In this document: piece by piece, positions 27,786 through 36,637 of the stretch
How positions within the stretch are numbered: position 1 is the first letter of the stretch
How the letters are laid out: the number at the start of each line of letters is the position of its first letter
From: Calidifontibacillus erzurumensis
Lineage (GTDB): Bacteria > Bacillota > Bacilli > Bacillales > Bacillaceae_J
DNA length: 40,541 bases
Direction: 5' to 3'
Assembly: GCF_013303125.1 (NCBI RefSeq)
Contig: NZ_JABTTE010000029.1
Location: 1-40,541, forward strand
The notes under the pieces: model-generated
The model's input: only the letters and a program-made list of their open reading frames with translations
Databases searched by the model: none
Told to the model about the DNA's origin: nothing
Program-made: the position numbers and the translations under genes

Positions 27786-28038
27786 GGTGTCTGACCCCAC
27801 AGGCGTTACATCTGTGGCACCTTCTACAGTGAGGGGTCAGACCCTTCTGGTGTTCCGTCTCCGGCACCATCTACGGGGCGGTTCCTGACCCCTCTGGCGT
27901 ACCGTCTCCGGCACCATCTCCGGAGCGGGGTCAGACCCTTCTGTGGCACCGTCTCCGGCACCATCTCCGGGGCGGTGCCTGACCCCTCTGGTGCACCGTC
28001 TCCAGCACCACTGCGGTCCCGGACACCTCTGGGGTTAC
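27786..28038. repeat. GC-rich 47-bp tandem repeat between glnK and glnL
   Basis: Units start at 27786, 27833, 27880, 27927 (47 bp each), 27974 (41 bp) and 28015 (24 bp, partial). Each has a GG..C.GACCC head, a CGTCTCCGGCACCATCT core and a GGGGC-like end. Heads alternate: units at 27833 and 27927 begin GGGGTCAGACCCTTCT, while those at 27786, 27880 and 27974 begin GGTNNCTGACCCC. The true period is therefore about 94 bp. It is far more GC-rich than its surroundings. The 78-codon minus-strand frame across it is just the repeat translated. Confidence 0.95.
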
Positions 28039-28082
28039 TTTTATCTAAGATGCTTAGCATCTACCAAAAGGAGTGAATTTAG

Positions 28083-28958
28083 ATGAATTTTTATATTTTG
28101 GATGATGATATTTCTACAAGAAAAATGTTGCAACGGATTATTCGTGAAGAATTATTAGGGGATGTTATCGGTGATGGAGAGGATCCGATAGAAGCTGAAA
28201 AAGAAATTATACACCTGCAGCCTGATGTTGTATTGGTCGATTTATTAATGCCTCTTCAAGACGGTATTGAAACAGTCCAACATTTAATAGAAAAACGCTT
28301 TCAAGGAAAGTTTATTATGATTTCACAAATTGAGAACAAAGAGATGGTTGCTCGTGCCTATCAAACAGGAGTTGAATATTTTATTCATAAACCAGTAAAC
28401 CGTATAGAAGTGACTGCTGTCATTAGGCGTGTATTAGAAAGGATTAAAATGGAACAATCATTGCTTAAAATTAAAGAAAGTTTGAACCTCCTTCCCATTA
28501 CTAGCGAAGTTAAGCAGAATCGTAAACCAAACACAATTCAACTCACTCAAGAAATTTTGTCCGATTTAGGAATACTCGGTGAAACTGGAAGCAAAGATAT
28601 GATTGAAATAATGGATTATCTCCTCCACCATGACATCGACATAAAAAATATTTCATTAAAATCTTTATATATGCAAATCCTACATAACTATAATATTGAT
28701 CCAAATGAAAAAAACATTAAAGCGCTTGAACAACGGTTGCGTCGTGCCATTAACCAAGCGATGACAAATTTAGCATCATTAGGTTTGACTGATTATGCCC
28801 ATCCAAAGTTTGAGCATTTCGCCACAAAATTTTTCGATTTTCATGAAGTACGACTAAAAATGAATGAAATTGACGAAAAGAAAACTCCAAGAACATCAAG
28901 GGTGAATATTCGAAAATTTTTACATGCTTTATATGTAGAAGTTAAAAGCCGATTATGA
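28083..28958 (+). CDS. glnL: GlnL (YcbB)-like response regulator
   Basis: 291 residues. The receiver domain (1-120) has acidic Asp7-Asp9, phospho-acceptor Asp53 (LVDLLMP) and Lys in FIHKP. A linker leads to the C-terminal YcbB-type DNA-binding region (about 150-291; LSDLGILGETGSKDMIEIMDY, EKNIKALEQRLRRAINQAMTNLASLGL), specific to the GlnL group and distinct from common winged helices. AAAAGGAG precedes the ATG. The next gene, 118 bp downstream, encodes a TAXI solute-binding protein, and a GlnL-like direct repeat lies between them. This suggests it controls that transporter. Confidence 0.88.
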   Translation: MNFYILDDDISTRKMLQRIIREELLGDVIGDGEDPIEAEKEIIHLQPDVVLVDLLMPLQDGIETVQHLIEKRFQGKFIMISQIENKEMVARAYQTGVEYFIHKPVNRIEVTAVIRRVLERIKMEQSLLKIKESLNLLPITSEVKQNRKPNTIQLTQEILSDLGILGETGSKDMIEIMDYLLHHDIDIKNISLKSLYMQILHNYNIDPNEKNIKALEQRLRRAINQAMTNLASLGLTDYAHPKFEHFATKFFDFHEVRLKMNEIDEKKTPRTSRVNIRKFLHALYVEVKSRL

Positions 28959-28968
28959 AAGAAAGTTT

Positions 28969-28984
28969 TTTTCTGTAGTTTTCT
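28969..28984 (+). promoter_or_regulatory. Predicted GlnL operator upstream of the TAXI-TRAP genes
   Basis: Direct repeat TTTTCT-GTAG-TTTTCT, period 10 bp, with a weaker third copy (CTTTTA at 28989). As I recall, the B. subtilis GlnL site is TTTTGT-N4-TTTTGT, which differs by one base per half-site with identical spacing. It lies about 75 bp before the likely transcription start, suited to an activator. Confidence 0.6.
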
Positions 28985-29018
28985 GTTACTTTTAGTTATT
29001 AATCGTATATAGTTGAAC

Positions 29019-29047
29019 TTGATTGTGAAAGTTTTTTGAATTATATC
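29019..29047 (+). promoter_or_regulatory. Putative sigma-A promoter for the TAXI-binding protein gene
   Basis: TTGATT (29019-29024), 17-bp spacer, TATATC (29042-29047). Both hexamers are imperfect, which fits activator dependence. AAAGGAGG follows before the ATG at 29077. Confidence 0.45.
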
Positions 29048-29076
29048 TTCAAAAAATTTTTAAAAGGAGGATTTCA

Positions 29077-30069
29077 ATGAAAAAATTTCTAAGTTCGATT
29101 TTAGTTTTAACTTTATTATTCGCTCTTGCTGCCTGTGGAGGAGGCAATGGTGAAAACGCACAAAATGATGGAACAACTGAAACAGAAGAATATCTTCCTA
29201 GCCAAATCATCATTGCAACTGGAGGTACTTCTGGAACTTATTATCCACTTGGCGGTGGTATTGCACAAATCATTACTGACAACACAGAAGTAAGCGCTAC
29301 CGCTCAAACAACTGGCGGATCTGTAGAAAATGTGCGTCTTTTAAACTCACAAGAAGTTGATATGGCATTCGTACAAAATGATATTGCAGATTATGCAGTA
29401 AACGGCACAATGATGTTTGATGGTGCAAAAACAGAAAACTTACTTGGACTTGCATCACTTTATAACGAAACGATCCAGATTGTTTTACCTGGCAACAGCA
29501 CAATTACTAGTGTTGCTGATTTAAAAGGAAAAAGAGTTTCTGTAGGAGCACCTGGTAGTGGTGTAGAAGCAAACGCAAAGCAAATTCTTGAATTATATGG
29601 TTTAACATTTGATGATTTAAAAGCTGAGCGTCTATCTTTTGGTGATTCTGTTCAACAAATGCAAGATGGCAACTTGGATGCAGCTTTTGTTACAGCAGGA
29701 GCCCCAACTTCAGCAGTAACTGAATTATCTGCAACAAACGGTGTAAAATTACTCAATATCGAAGATGAAAAAGCTGATGAATTAATTAAGAAATATCCTT
29801 TCTATGTTAAAGAAACAATTCCAGCAGACACATATCCGGGTGTACCAGAGACAAAAACAGTTGCTGTAAAAGCAATGTTAGCAGTTTCAAAAACACTTCC
29901 AGAAGATTTTGTATATAATGTGACAAAAGCTTTATTTGAAAATGTTGATCAATTAATTGCTATTAACAAAAAGGCTGAATCTATCTCACTTGAAACTGCT
30001 GTAGACGGGCTAACAATGGATATTCATCCTGGAGCTTTAAAATATTATCAAGAAAATGGAGTAAAGTAA
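29077..30069 (+). CDS. TAXI-family TRAP transporter solute-binding lipoprotein
   Basis: Extracytoplasmic binding protein that delivers substrate to a TRAP permease. 330 residues. Signal peptide with lipobox LAAC, Cys20 lipidated, then a Gly/Asn-rich tether. The TAXI motif GGTSGTYYPLGG is at 49-60, and GAPGSGVEANAKQILELYG and DAAFVTAGAPTSAV are further family landmarks. AAAAGGAGG precedes the ATG. Downstream, after a hairpin, is the fused permease. TAXI systems are often annotated for glutamate; the GlnKL neighbours support glutamate, glutamine or a related acid, but the substrate is not proven. Confidence 0.95.
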   Translation: MKKFLSSILVLTLLFALAACGGGNGENAQNDGTTETEEYLPSQIIIATGGTSGTYYPLGGGIAQIITDNTEVSATAQTTGGSVENVRLLNSQEVDMAFVQNDIADYAVNGTMMFDGAKTENLLGLASLYNETIQIVLPGNSTITSVADLKGKRVSVGAPGSGVEANAKQILELYGLTFDDLKAERLSFGDSVQQMQDGNLDAAFVTAGAPTSAVTELSATNGVKLLNIEDEKADELIKKYPFYVKETIPADTYPGVPETKTVAVKAMLAVSKTLPEDFVYNVTKALFENVDQLIAINKKAESISLETAVDGLTMDIHPGALKYYQENGVK

Positions 30070-30150
30070 GATTTTTCACACTTAGTATCATGAAAAATCT
30101 ATAAGTCTTTTTATGATGGCAAATTCTATACAACAACAAATAGAGAATAA

Positions 30151-30188
30151 AGCCCGAGGAATTGCTTAATCTCCTCGGGCTCTCATTT
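30151..30188 (+). terminator. Hairpin between binding protein and permease (partial terminator)
   Basis: A perfect 10-bp GC-rich stem, AGCCCGAGGA (30151-30160) with its complement at 30172-30181, followed by a weak CTCATTT tract. Probably an attenuating terminator that makes more binding protein than permease. Confidence 0.7.
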
Positions 30189-30440
30189 GAGTGTATTTTA
30201 CAATTAATATTTTATTGTTAACTTTTATAAGTTTATGACCAGCTCTATAAGTTGAATAGAATATAACAACTTGTTGCTGGGTTTTAATAGTTCAAATAAC
30301 TTTACATTGCAGTGATTTGACATAGTTCATAATCAACCTCGCAAACTAATATTTGGCGGTGCTTTGAATAACAATCTACTTTTTAAAGTAAAAACCACAT
30401 CGCCAAAGATTCAGGAACTTTTCAAGTTAGGAGGTAAAAC
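30189..30440. other. Long spacer before the TRAP permease gene
   Basis: No ORF. A 7-bp inverted repeat, TTTGGCG (30352-30358) and CGCCAAA (30401-30407), sits just upstream of the permease ribosome-binding site (TAGGAGG). It may be a secondary control structure or stabiliser. Confidence 0.4.
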
Positions 30441-32426
30441 ATGCAGAAGGAGAAAATAAATCAAGAATCTCTGCCAGAACAAGATCTGCAAGAGATTTTA
30501 AGTAAGTATGATAAAGAAGCAAGCTACCGAACTTTTACAGGAATAATGAAGTGGATTGTTACAATTGGTGCTATTTCTTTTTCATTGTTCCAACTATATA
30601 CAGCAATATTCGGAAATCTTGCCTCTCAGCTCCAAAGATCCATTCACTTAACTTTTGCTTTAGGTTTGATTTTTCTTCTTTATCCAATTTCAAATAAATT
30701 AAGAAAGAAAAAATTACCAATCTACGATGTCATTTTAACAATTGTCAGCATTGTTGTAGGGTTATATTGGACCTTCCAATACGAAGAACTTATTAACCGT
30801 GCAGGCATGTATAATACGCTTGACTTTATCGTAGGTGGTTTAGCAATATTACTTGTCTTGGAAGCTTCTCGTCGGGTAGTAGGTGTTCCAATTACAATTA
30901 TAGCGATCTTATTCCTGCTTTACGCTTTGTATGGAAGGTATATGCCAGGATTCCTTGAACATCGAGGAGTTAGTCTTGAACGTTTAATTAGCCATATGTA
31001 TTATACGCTTGATGGTATTTTAGGTACTCCGTTATCGGTTTCTGCGACTTTTATTTTTCTATTTCTTTTGTTCGGGGCATTTCTTGAAAAATCCGGTGTA
31101 GGACAATACTTTAATGACCTTGCTTTACTTATTGCTGGGCGTTCGGTTGGAGGTCCTGCAAAAGTTGCAGTATTTTCAAGTGCCTTACAAGGGATGATCA
31201 GCGGCAGTTCCGTAGCCAATGTTGTAACATCAGGTTCTTTTACAATCCCTATGATGAAAAAATCTGGTTATCGCCGTGAATTTGCAGGAGCAGTTGAAGC
31301 TGCAGCTTCAACTGGTGGACAACTGATGCCGCCTATTATGGGTGCTGCGGCCTTTCTAATGGCTGAGTTTACTGGCATCCCTTATTGGGATATTGCTAAA
31401 GCAGCTGCTATTCCTGCTATTTTATATTTTACTGGTATTTGGATTATCGTGCATTTTGAGGCAAAACGTACTGGATTAAGAGGACTAACAAAAGAAGAAT
31501 TGCCTGATAAAAAAGAAGTTTTGAAAAAACTTCATTTATTAATTCCAATTATCGTTATTATCGCATTAATGTCAATGGGCTTTACTCCGATACGTTCGGC
31601 ATTGTTAGGGATTTTATCCATCATTGTAGTTGCAGCATTCCGAAAAGATACAAGAATGACAATTAAAGATATTTTTGAAGCACTTGCAAACGGTGCACGG
31701 ACAGCTTTAGGTGTAGCTGCAGCCACTGCATGTGCAGGTATCATCGTTGGTGTTGTTACATTGACAGGCCTTGGACTTAAATTTGCAAATGGCTTAATTG
31801 ATCTGTCTGGAGGAAATCTAATATTAACACTAGTCTTTACAATGATAGCTTCGCTAATACTAGGTATGGGGTCACCAACTACAGCAAACTATATTATTAC
31901 ATCTACGATGGCTGCTCCGGCAATTATATTGTTATTGTCTGACCCATCTGCATCTGAAATACCGGCAACAGTTCTATTGTCAGCCCATATGTTTGCTTTC
32001 TATTTTGGTATTATTGCAGATATTACTCCTCCTGTTGCTCTAGCCGCTTTTGCCGCAACAGGTATATCTGGAGGAAATCCAATAAGAACAGGGGTAGAAG
32101 CATCAAGGCTTGCAATTGCTGCCTTCCTAATACCATATATATTCGTATTTTCACCTTCCCTATTCTTAATAGATACTACCTTTGTACAAGCAGCAATGGT
32201 TATCATAACCTCCATCATTGGTATGACAGGTTTAGGGGCAGGTGCGATTGGTTACTTTAGATGTAACATGAATATCTTTGAACGACTTTTAGGAATCGTT
32301 GGTGGATTGCTACTAATTTACCCAGGCGGCTTCACTGATTTAATTGGATTAGGATTATTGGCCGTATTACTTGCAAGTCAAATAATGAAATCGAAGAAAC
32401 AAAATTATTCACCAATGAATGCTTAA
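30441..32426 (+). CDS. TRAP transporter fused small-large permease (DctQM type)
   Basis: 661 residues. A short cytoplasmic N-terminus is followed by a four-helix small-subunit part (about 35-150), then the large 12-helix DctM part. Typical DctM landmarks are GSVGGPAKVAVFSSALQGMISGSSVANVVTSG, the GGQLMPPIMGAAAFLMAEF motif, GMGSPTTANYI and FGIIADITPPVALAAFAA. The fusion is standard for TAXI-TRAP systems. It imports its substrate using an ion gradient. It shares an operon with the binding protein across an unusually long 371-bp spacer, and ends at a strong terminator. Confidence 0.95.
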   Translation: MQKEKINQESLPEQDLQEILSKYDKEASYRTFTGIMKWIVTIGAISFSLFQLYTAIFGNLASQLQRSIHLTFALGLIFLLYPISNKLRKKKLPIYDVILTIVSIVVGLYWTFQYEELINRAGMYNTLDFIVGGLAILLVLEASRRVVGVPITIIAILFLLYALYGRYMPGFLEHRGVSLERLISHMYYTLDGILGTPLSVSATFIFLFLLFGAFLEKSGVGQYFNDLALLIAGRSVGGPAKVAVFSSALQGMISGSSVANVVTSGSFTIPMMKKSGYRREFAGAVEAAASTGGQLMPPIMGAAAFLMAEFTGIPYWDIAKAAAIPAILYFTGIWIIVHFEAKRTGLRGLTKEELPDKKEVLKKLHLLIPIIVIIALMSMGFTPIRSALLGILSIIVVAAFRKDTRMTIKDIFEALANGARTALGVAAATACAGIIVGVVTLTGLGLKFANGLIDLSGGNLILTLVFTMIASLILGMGSPTTANYIITSTMAAPAIILLLSDPSASEIPATVLLSAHMFAFYFGIIADITPPVALAAFAATGISGGNPIRTGVEASRLAIAAFLIPYIFVFSPSLFLIDTTFVQAAMVIITSIIGMTGLGAGAIGYFRCNMNIFERLLGIVGGLLLIYPGGFTDLIGLGLLAVLLASQIMKSKKQNYSPMNA

Positions 32427-32435
32427 AAAGGTAAA

Positions 32436-32464
32436 AAGGGGCTCTCATATTGAGAGCCCCTTTC
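32436..32464 (+). terminator. Terminator of the TAXI-TRAP operon
   Basis: A perfect stem of at least 11 bp (AAGGGGCTCTCA / TGAGAGCCCCTT) with a 3-nt loop and a short T-tract, directly after the permease stop. Confidence 0.93.
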
Positions 32465-32547
32465 CGTTGTAGCTCTTCACTTTCTGAATTGCTATTCCCC
32501 TCCAACTTTTAACATAAAATCCCCATATTATGGGCAAATTATGAATA

Positions 32548-32587
32548 ACCTACTTATTAAAAAATAGGTCGTTTTTTTTTTTTTTTT
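32548..32587 (+). terminator. Second hairpin followed by a 16-T run
   Basis: ACCTA (32548-32552) and TAGGT (32565-32569), with partial extension, then G and 16 consecutive T residues (32572-32587). It looks like a back-up terminator. The homopolymer is also a likely length-variable or sequencing-error site. Confidence 0.55.
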
Positions 32588-32789
32588 GACAACATTGACA
32601 AATAAAATTAAACCGCTTTTTTATGTAACCACTTTTCATGGAGCGTGGGAAATTAATTTTGTGCCCTTTATTACGCTGTAAAATGCCCTCAAATACTCTA
32701 TGCCAAATAAAAAGTATTGAATATCTTAAATTGCCATATCATTCGATTTTATGACTAATAAAACAATCAAAACCTATGGAGAGAAAAAA

Positions 32790-33737
32790 ATGATCCAAGC
32801 TGTCGCCATTTCATTTGACTTAAAAAAGCATTTTTTCAAAAACTTATATGATTTAGATATGACAAAATATAAATGGTGCTGGGTTGATTTTAATATACCA
32901 ACGAATGAAGAGATTAAAGCTCTGAAAAGTTATTTTCACTTTCATACACTAGCCATTGAGGATTGTGTTCATCGCCTCCAGCGTCCAAAATTAGATTATT
33001 ATGATGACTTTACCTTTTTCGTAACCCATGTAATCAATCCAGATAATTTTTCAAAAGAAGAAATTAACTTCTTCATTGGGAAAAATTATATTGTTTCTTT
33101 TCATCACCATAATTCAAACCAAATTAACCAAGTGTGGAATCGACTCATTTCTGCAGAAGAAATAAGTGAATGGGATCCATACCATTGTTTTTATGAAGTG
33201 TTAGATAAAATTGTTGATCAGTATTTTCCTATCATTTATAAAATTGAAGATGGATTAAATGAAATCGAAAACAATAGTAGAAAAAAGTCAATGGAACTCC
33301 TTTTAGAAGATTTATTTGCGATCCGCCATCAACTATTAACATTGAGACATACAGTTAACCCTATGCGCGACCTCCTTTACCGGATGTTGAACTCTCAACA
33401 CTTAGAAGGAATCAAAAACAGACAGGAATATTTTTTAGATATTTATGATCATCTGCTAAAACTATCAGAAATGGTTGAGTCAAACCGGGACGTAACAACC
33501 GATATCCGAGACAGCTATATTTCTGTTAACTCACATCAAACAAATAAAATTATGCAAATACTAACAATCATCACATCAATTTTTGCTCCACTCACTTTTA
33601 TTGCAGGAATATATGGCATGAATTTTACATATATGCCCGAACTTCACTGGAAATACGGGTATTATGTTTCTTTATTAGTCATGGGTGCCATTGCATTTTT
33701 AATGTTTCGGTGGTTTAAAAGAAAAGGATGGTTTTGA
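32790..33737 (+). CDS. corA: CorA-like divalent cation transporter
   Basis: A Mg2+/Co2+ channel of the 2-TM-GxN family, working as a pentamer. I start it at ATG 32790 (315 aa), which has GGAGA 7 bases upstream; an earlier in-frame ATG at 32751 has none. The N-terminal alpha/beta domain and long stalk helix are followed by two C-terminal helices, with the pore motif GMN at 276-278 (IAGIYGMNF) and a basic tail RWFKRKGWF. No M-box Mg2+ riboswitch was recognised in the 5' region. It is monocistronic, and no clear terminator follows. Confidence 0.93.
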   Translation: MIQAVAISFDLKKHFFKNLYDLDMTKYKWCWVDFNIPTNEEIKALKSYFHFHTLAIEDCVHRLQRPKLDYYDDFTFFVTHVINPDNFSKEEINFFIGKNYIVSFHHHNSNQINQVWNRLISAEEISEWDPYHCFYEVLDKIVDQYFPIIYKIEDGLNEIENNSRKKSMELLLEDLFAIRHQLLTLRHTVNPMRDLLYRMLNSQHLEGIKNRQEYFLDIYDHLLKLSEMVESNRDVTTDIRDSYISVNSHQTNKIMQILTIITSIFAPLTFIAGIYGMNFTYMPELHWKYGYYVSLLVMGAIAFLMFRWFKRKGWF

Positions 33738-34981
33738 TGTTTGCATGCATTTTAAGCAAACAATACGGAGAAGTACATCTAAATTTGCCTTTTTTATACA
33801 ACATAAGAAACGAAAGATTTACCTATATGTGCTCTTCCTCATTCATAGATTATATTAGAGCCAAATGTATTTTTTTCTATGAAAATGTTGACGGAGATTA
33901 TTTTCATTCTGGATTGTGGTCGAAAGATCATGGTAGTTTTCTGTAAAAATAAGCCGGAAAAGATTCTTTTCACATACAACTGTTAACGAAAGAATGTGAT
34001 TATTATTTTTTGCAAAATTTTTCATTATCTATCCATAGTTTTTAGCTTCTATGTATAATTCCACAGGTATCTGAAGACCAGAAATCATCTAACTTCAATA
34101 CAACCATTGGACATAAAAAGTTGTTTGCTCTTATAAAATTTGGAAAGCTCTATCGCTCATCTGCAGCATATAAGTTAATTGAAGCTTTCAGTGAATTTCA
34201 AAACACTTTTTTGAGAATATGCACCTCTTTGATAGGATTGGCGGGCACGATTTATCGCTTATTTATTTGATAGCTTACACTGCTATTAATTCAATAAGAT
34301 TGTACAACTTTTATTCCAGGCATATAATTATGTAATGATTTCTTCTTTTATTCATAAATGGTACGAAAAGATTCAGTGCCTGCCCTCATTATTTATCATT
34401 GATAGGTACTCTTTAATGCTGAAGGCTTTTTCGCACCAACTCTATTATTCATGTTTCATCAAGTCCCCTATTCCTTTCATTATCCCCAGCTACCTTTACA
34501 TTGTACTAATGCATTTTTTGTCTTCCATCCTTCGTTTCACCCACCAGTATGAGGTGATATAATTTTACTTTCCGTTGAAAAGCTATTGATTTTTCCCTTG
34601 TTTATGAAAAAGTAAAAGATGACTTCCAGGAAATAATTTGCAATGTACAACGTAATGATTTTTTACAAATTACCTATTTAAAGACTGGAATTTTCCATTA
34701 AATGTTAATAATTTACCCTAATCTTAAAAACTGTCAACCTCACATTTTTACAAAAATTTTGGAACCCGTTCATGATACATCCGTTTATGTATAAAATACC
34801 CAAGTGCCTGAAAACCCAATGATGACAGTACTTTTCAGCGTTTATTATCCCACCTCTAACGTAGAAAAATCAGTGAATGTAAATGCTTTCCAAAATATTC
34901 GCAAAAATCGTATGTTATTATTAATTTCGCAAGGCAGCAACACTACAAATTATATTTCAACTTCTAGGAGGTACCAAAACT
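33738..34981. other. 1.2-kb gene-poor region between corA and the CAP protein
   Basis: Several frames of 60-75 codons exist but none has a ribosome-binding site or family signature. The region is AT-rich, with scattered segments of more balanced composition around 34060-34260 and 34360-34560 that may be old coding remnants. The promoter of the CAP-protein gene should lie at about 34700-34960. I see no confident -35/-10 pair. Confidence 0.4.
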
Positions 34982-35836
34982 ATGAAAAAGAATAAAAAAT
35001 TATTCGTATCTATTGCTGCAGCTGCAACTCTACTAGTAACTGCACCAGGAATAAGTAAAACAGAAGCTGCAGAACCTGTAAAAGTACAAATAAATGCATA
35101 TGCTTATAAAATAAATAATGTAAATGATATTAATAGCATTTTTAATCAATTAAACTGTCAAACTAATCAATTAACTCAAAAACAAGTAAACGATATCATT
35201 TCTAAATTTTATCAAAATCTTGGAAACACTCAGTATAAAGTTCAAACACCAGTAACGCCTAAAGTAGTCCAACAACCAAAACAAACGGCAGTACAGCAGC
35301 CTGTTAAGCAAACACAGCAAGCAAAACCAACACCACAACAACCAGCAAAAATTGAGCAACCAGCTAAGCCAGCAACTCAACAACCTACTAATACGCAACA
35401 ACAAGCGAAACCGACAACACAACAAACTACACCAACGACAACTTCAGTATCTTCAGCGGTTAGTGCGTATGAACAACAAGTTGTTGACCTAACAAACAAA
35501 GAACGAGCAAAAGCTGGCTTAAAACCATTGCAGCTTGATGTAGCATTAAGCAAAGTCGCACGTGAAAAATCTCGTGATATGCAGGCAAAGAACTACTTTA
35601 GCCATACAAGCCCGACTTACGGCTCACCATTTGATATGATGAAACAATTCGGTATTACGTATAAAACAGCTGGTGAAAATATTGCTATGGGCCAACGTTC
35701 ACCAGAAGAAGTTGTTAATGCTTGGATGAACAGTGAAGGTCACCGTAAAAATATCTTGAACCCTAACTTTACACATATCGGAGTTGGACATGTAGCAAAC
35801 GGAAATTACTGGACTCAAATGTTTATTGGAAAGTAA
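34982..35836 (+). CDS. Secreted CAP (SCP/PR-1) domain protein, YkwD-like
   Basis: 284 residues. A cleavable signal peptide (about 1-29, ending TEAA) is followed by a short domain (about 30-80). Next comes a low-complexity Gln/Thr/Pro/Lys linker (about 85-155, repeated QQPAK/TQQ units), probably extended and wall-spanning. The C-terminal CAP domain (about 160-284) has landmarks LTNKERAKAGLKPLQ, YFSHTSPTYGSPFDMM, GENIAMG and SEGHRKNILN, carrying the conserved His/Glu cavity residues. TAGGAGG precedes the ATG. YkwD-type proteins are extracytoplasmic and widespread in Bacillaceae, often spore or wall associated; the molecular activity is not established. Confidence 0.92.
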   Translation: MKKNKKLFVSIAAAATLLVTAPGISKTEAAEPVKVQINAYAYKINNVNDINSIFNQLNCQTNQLTQKQVNDIISKFYQNLGNTQYKVQTPVTPKVVQQPKQTAVQQPVKQTQQAKPTPQQPAKIEQPAKPATQQPTNTQQQAKPTTQQTTPTTTSVSSAVSAYEQQVVDLTNKERAKAGLKPLQLDVALSKVAREKSRDMQAKNYFSHTSPTYGSPFDMMKQFGITYKTAGENIAMGQRSPEEVVNAWMNSEGHRKNILNPNFTHIGVGHVANGNYWTQMFIGK

Positions 35837-35861
35837 TAGACTTTTACTGCTAAAAATCAGA

Positions 35862-35968
35862 AAGGGCTGTCCAAAAATAAAAAACCGCTAAATTGCGACG
35901 ACCAAAGTGTTGATCCGCCAAGGGTTAAAGATGTCGAAAATACGACGTCTGGACAGCCCTTCTTTTTA
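35862..35968 (+). repeat. MITE-like element or long-loop terminator
   Basis: Perfect 12-bp inverted ends, AAGGGCTGTCCA (35862-35873) and TGGACAGCCCTT (35950-35961), flank a 76-bp interior and are followed by CTTTTTAT. The GGGCTGTCC ends resemble the terminal repeats of several Bacillus insertion sequences. The interior is non-coding. It may be a non-autonomous element that now serves as the terminator of the CAP gene 26 bp upstream. Confidence 0.55.
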
Positions 35969-36637
35969 TATTCCCTCATTAAAAGTTTATTATTTATCTG
36001 TCTTTATTAAATTGAACGCAAAGCTATTAATAGTGCTTCTGGCTGCTTATTTTTCGGTGAATTTTTTTGGAATTATTCAAAATTTGTTCAAGTTATAGAA
36101 GAATGAACAAACAGCATCTGCAAATATTTAGTCCCATATCATTATTCAGGGATGAACAATCTCTAAAAATAGATTTGGAAAATTGATGTGTTTAGTATCA
36201 CCGAATATGTTAAGCACCTCTTTTTGAATTTGGAAAATAAAAATATACTGAGTTTTTCCTTAAGCATTTGCATTAAAATAAATCTCTGATTCTGAAATTT
36301 TAATATCCTCAATTTTTATCTGCTATTATTAAAAATTCCGTTAGAGCGTTATTCCGAATTGTAGAATGTATTTAATATTTATCCTCGGCGTTGTTTTTTC
36401 TAAATTTGCCTTTTATTTTTAGAAATTAGAAATACTTTTTAATTTTCTCCTTAGCGTTTTATTACTTTTACTTTGGATTATTTTCATTGCTTTATACTTT
36501 CAAAAATAAAGTATTATCAAGGGTTCCAATTTGATTAATTAAACGTTTATTTAAACAAAAATAACCGAAACTACGAAACGGTTGGTACGTAATCTTGGTT
36601 TTTCTTTATGTTTGTGTTTAAAAAGAAAATACATATT
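35969..36637. other. Gene-free AT-rich region
   Basis: No convincing gene, RNA or repeat. Only short frames without ribosome-binding sites are present. It separates the CAP gene from the convergent LytTR gene. Confidence 0.4.

Noticed and set aside
27824-28060. 78-codon minus-strand ORF
   Set aside because: It is the GC-rich tandem repeat translated; the Gly/Pro/Arg repeats arise from the DNA period and there is no ribosome-binding site.
32588-32789. M-box magnesium riboswitch upstream of corA
   Set aside because: No conserved M-box stems or terminator/antiterminator arrangement was recognised.
33728-33946. 72-codon frame after corA
   Set aside because: No ribosome-binding site, no signature, low-complexity composition.
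34335-34562. 75-codon hydrophobic frame in the gap before the CAP gene
   Set aside because: Hydrophobic by AT-rich composition; no start signal or family resemblance.
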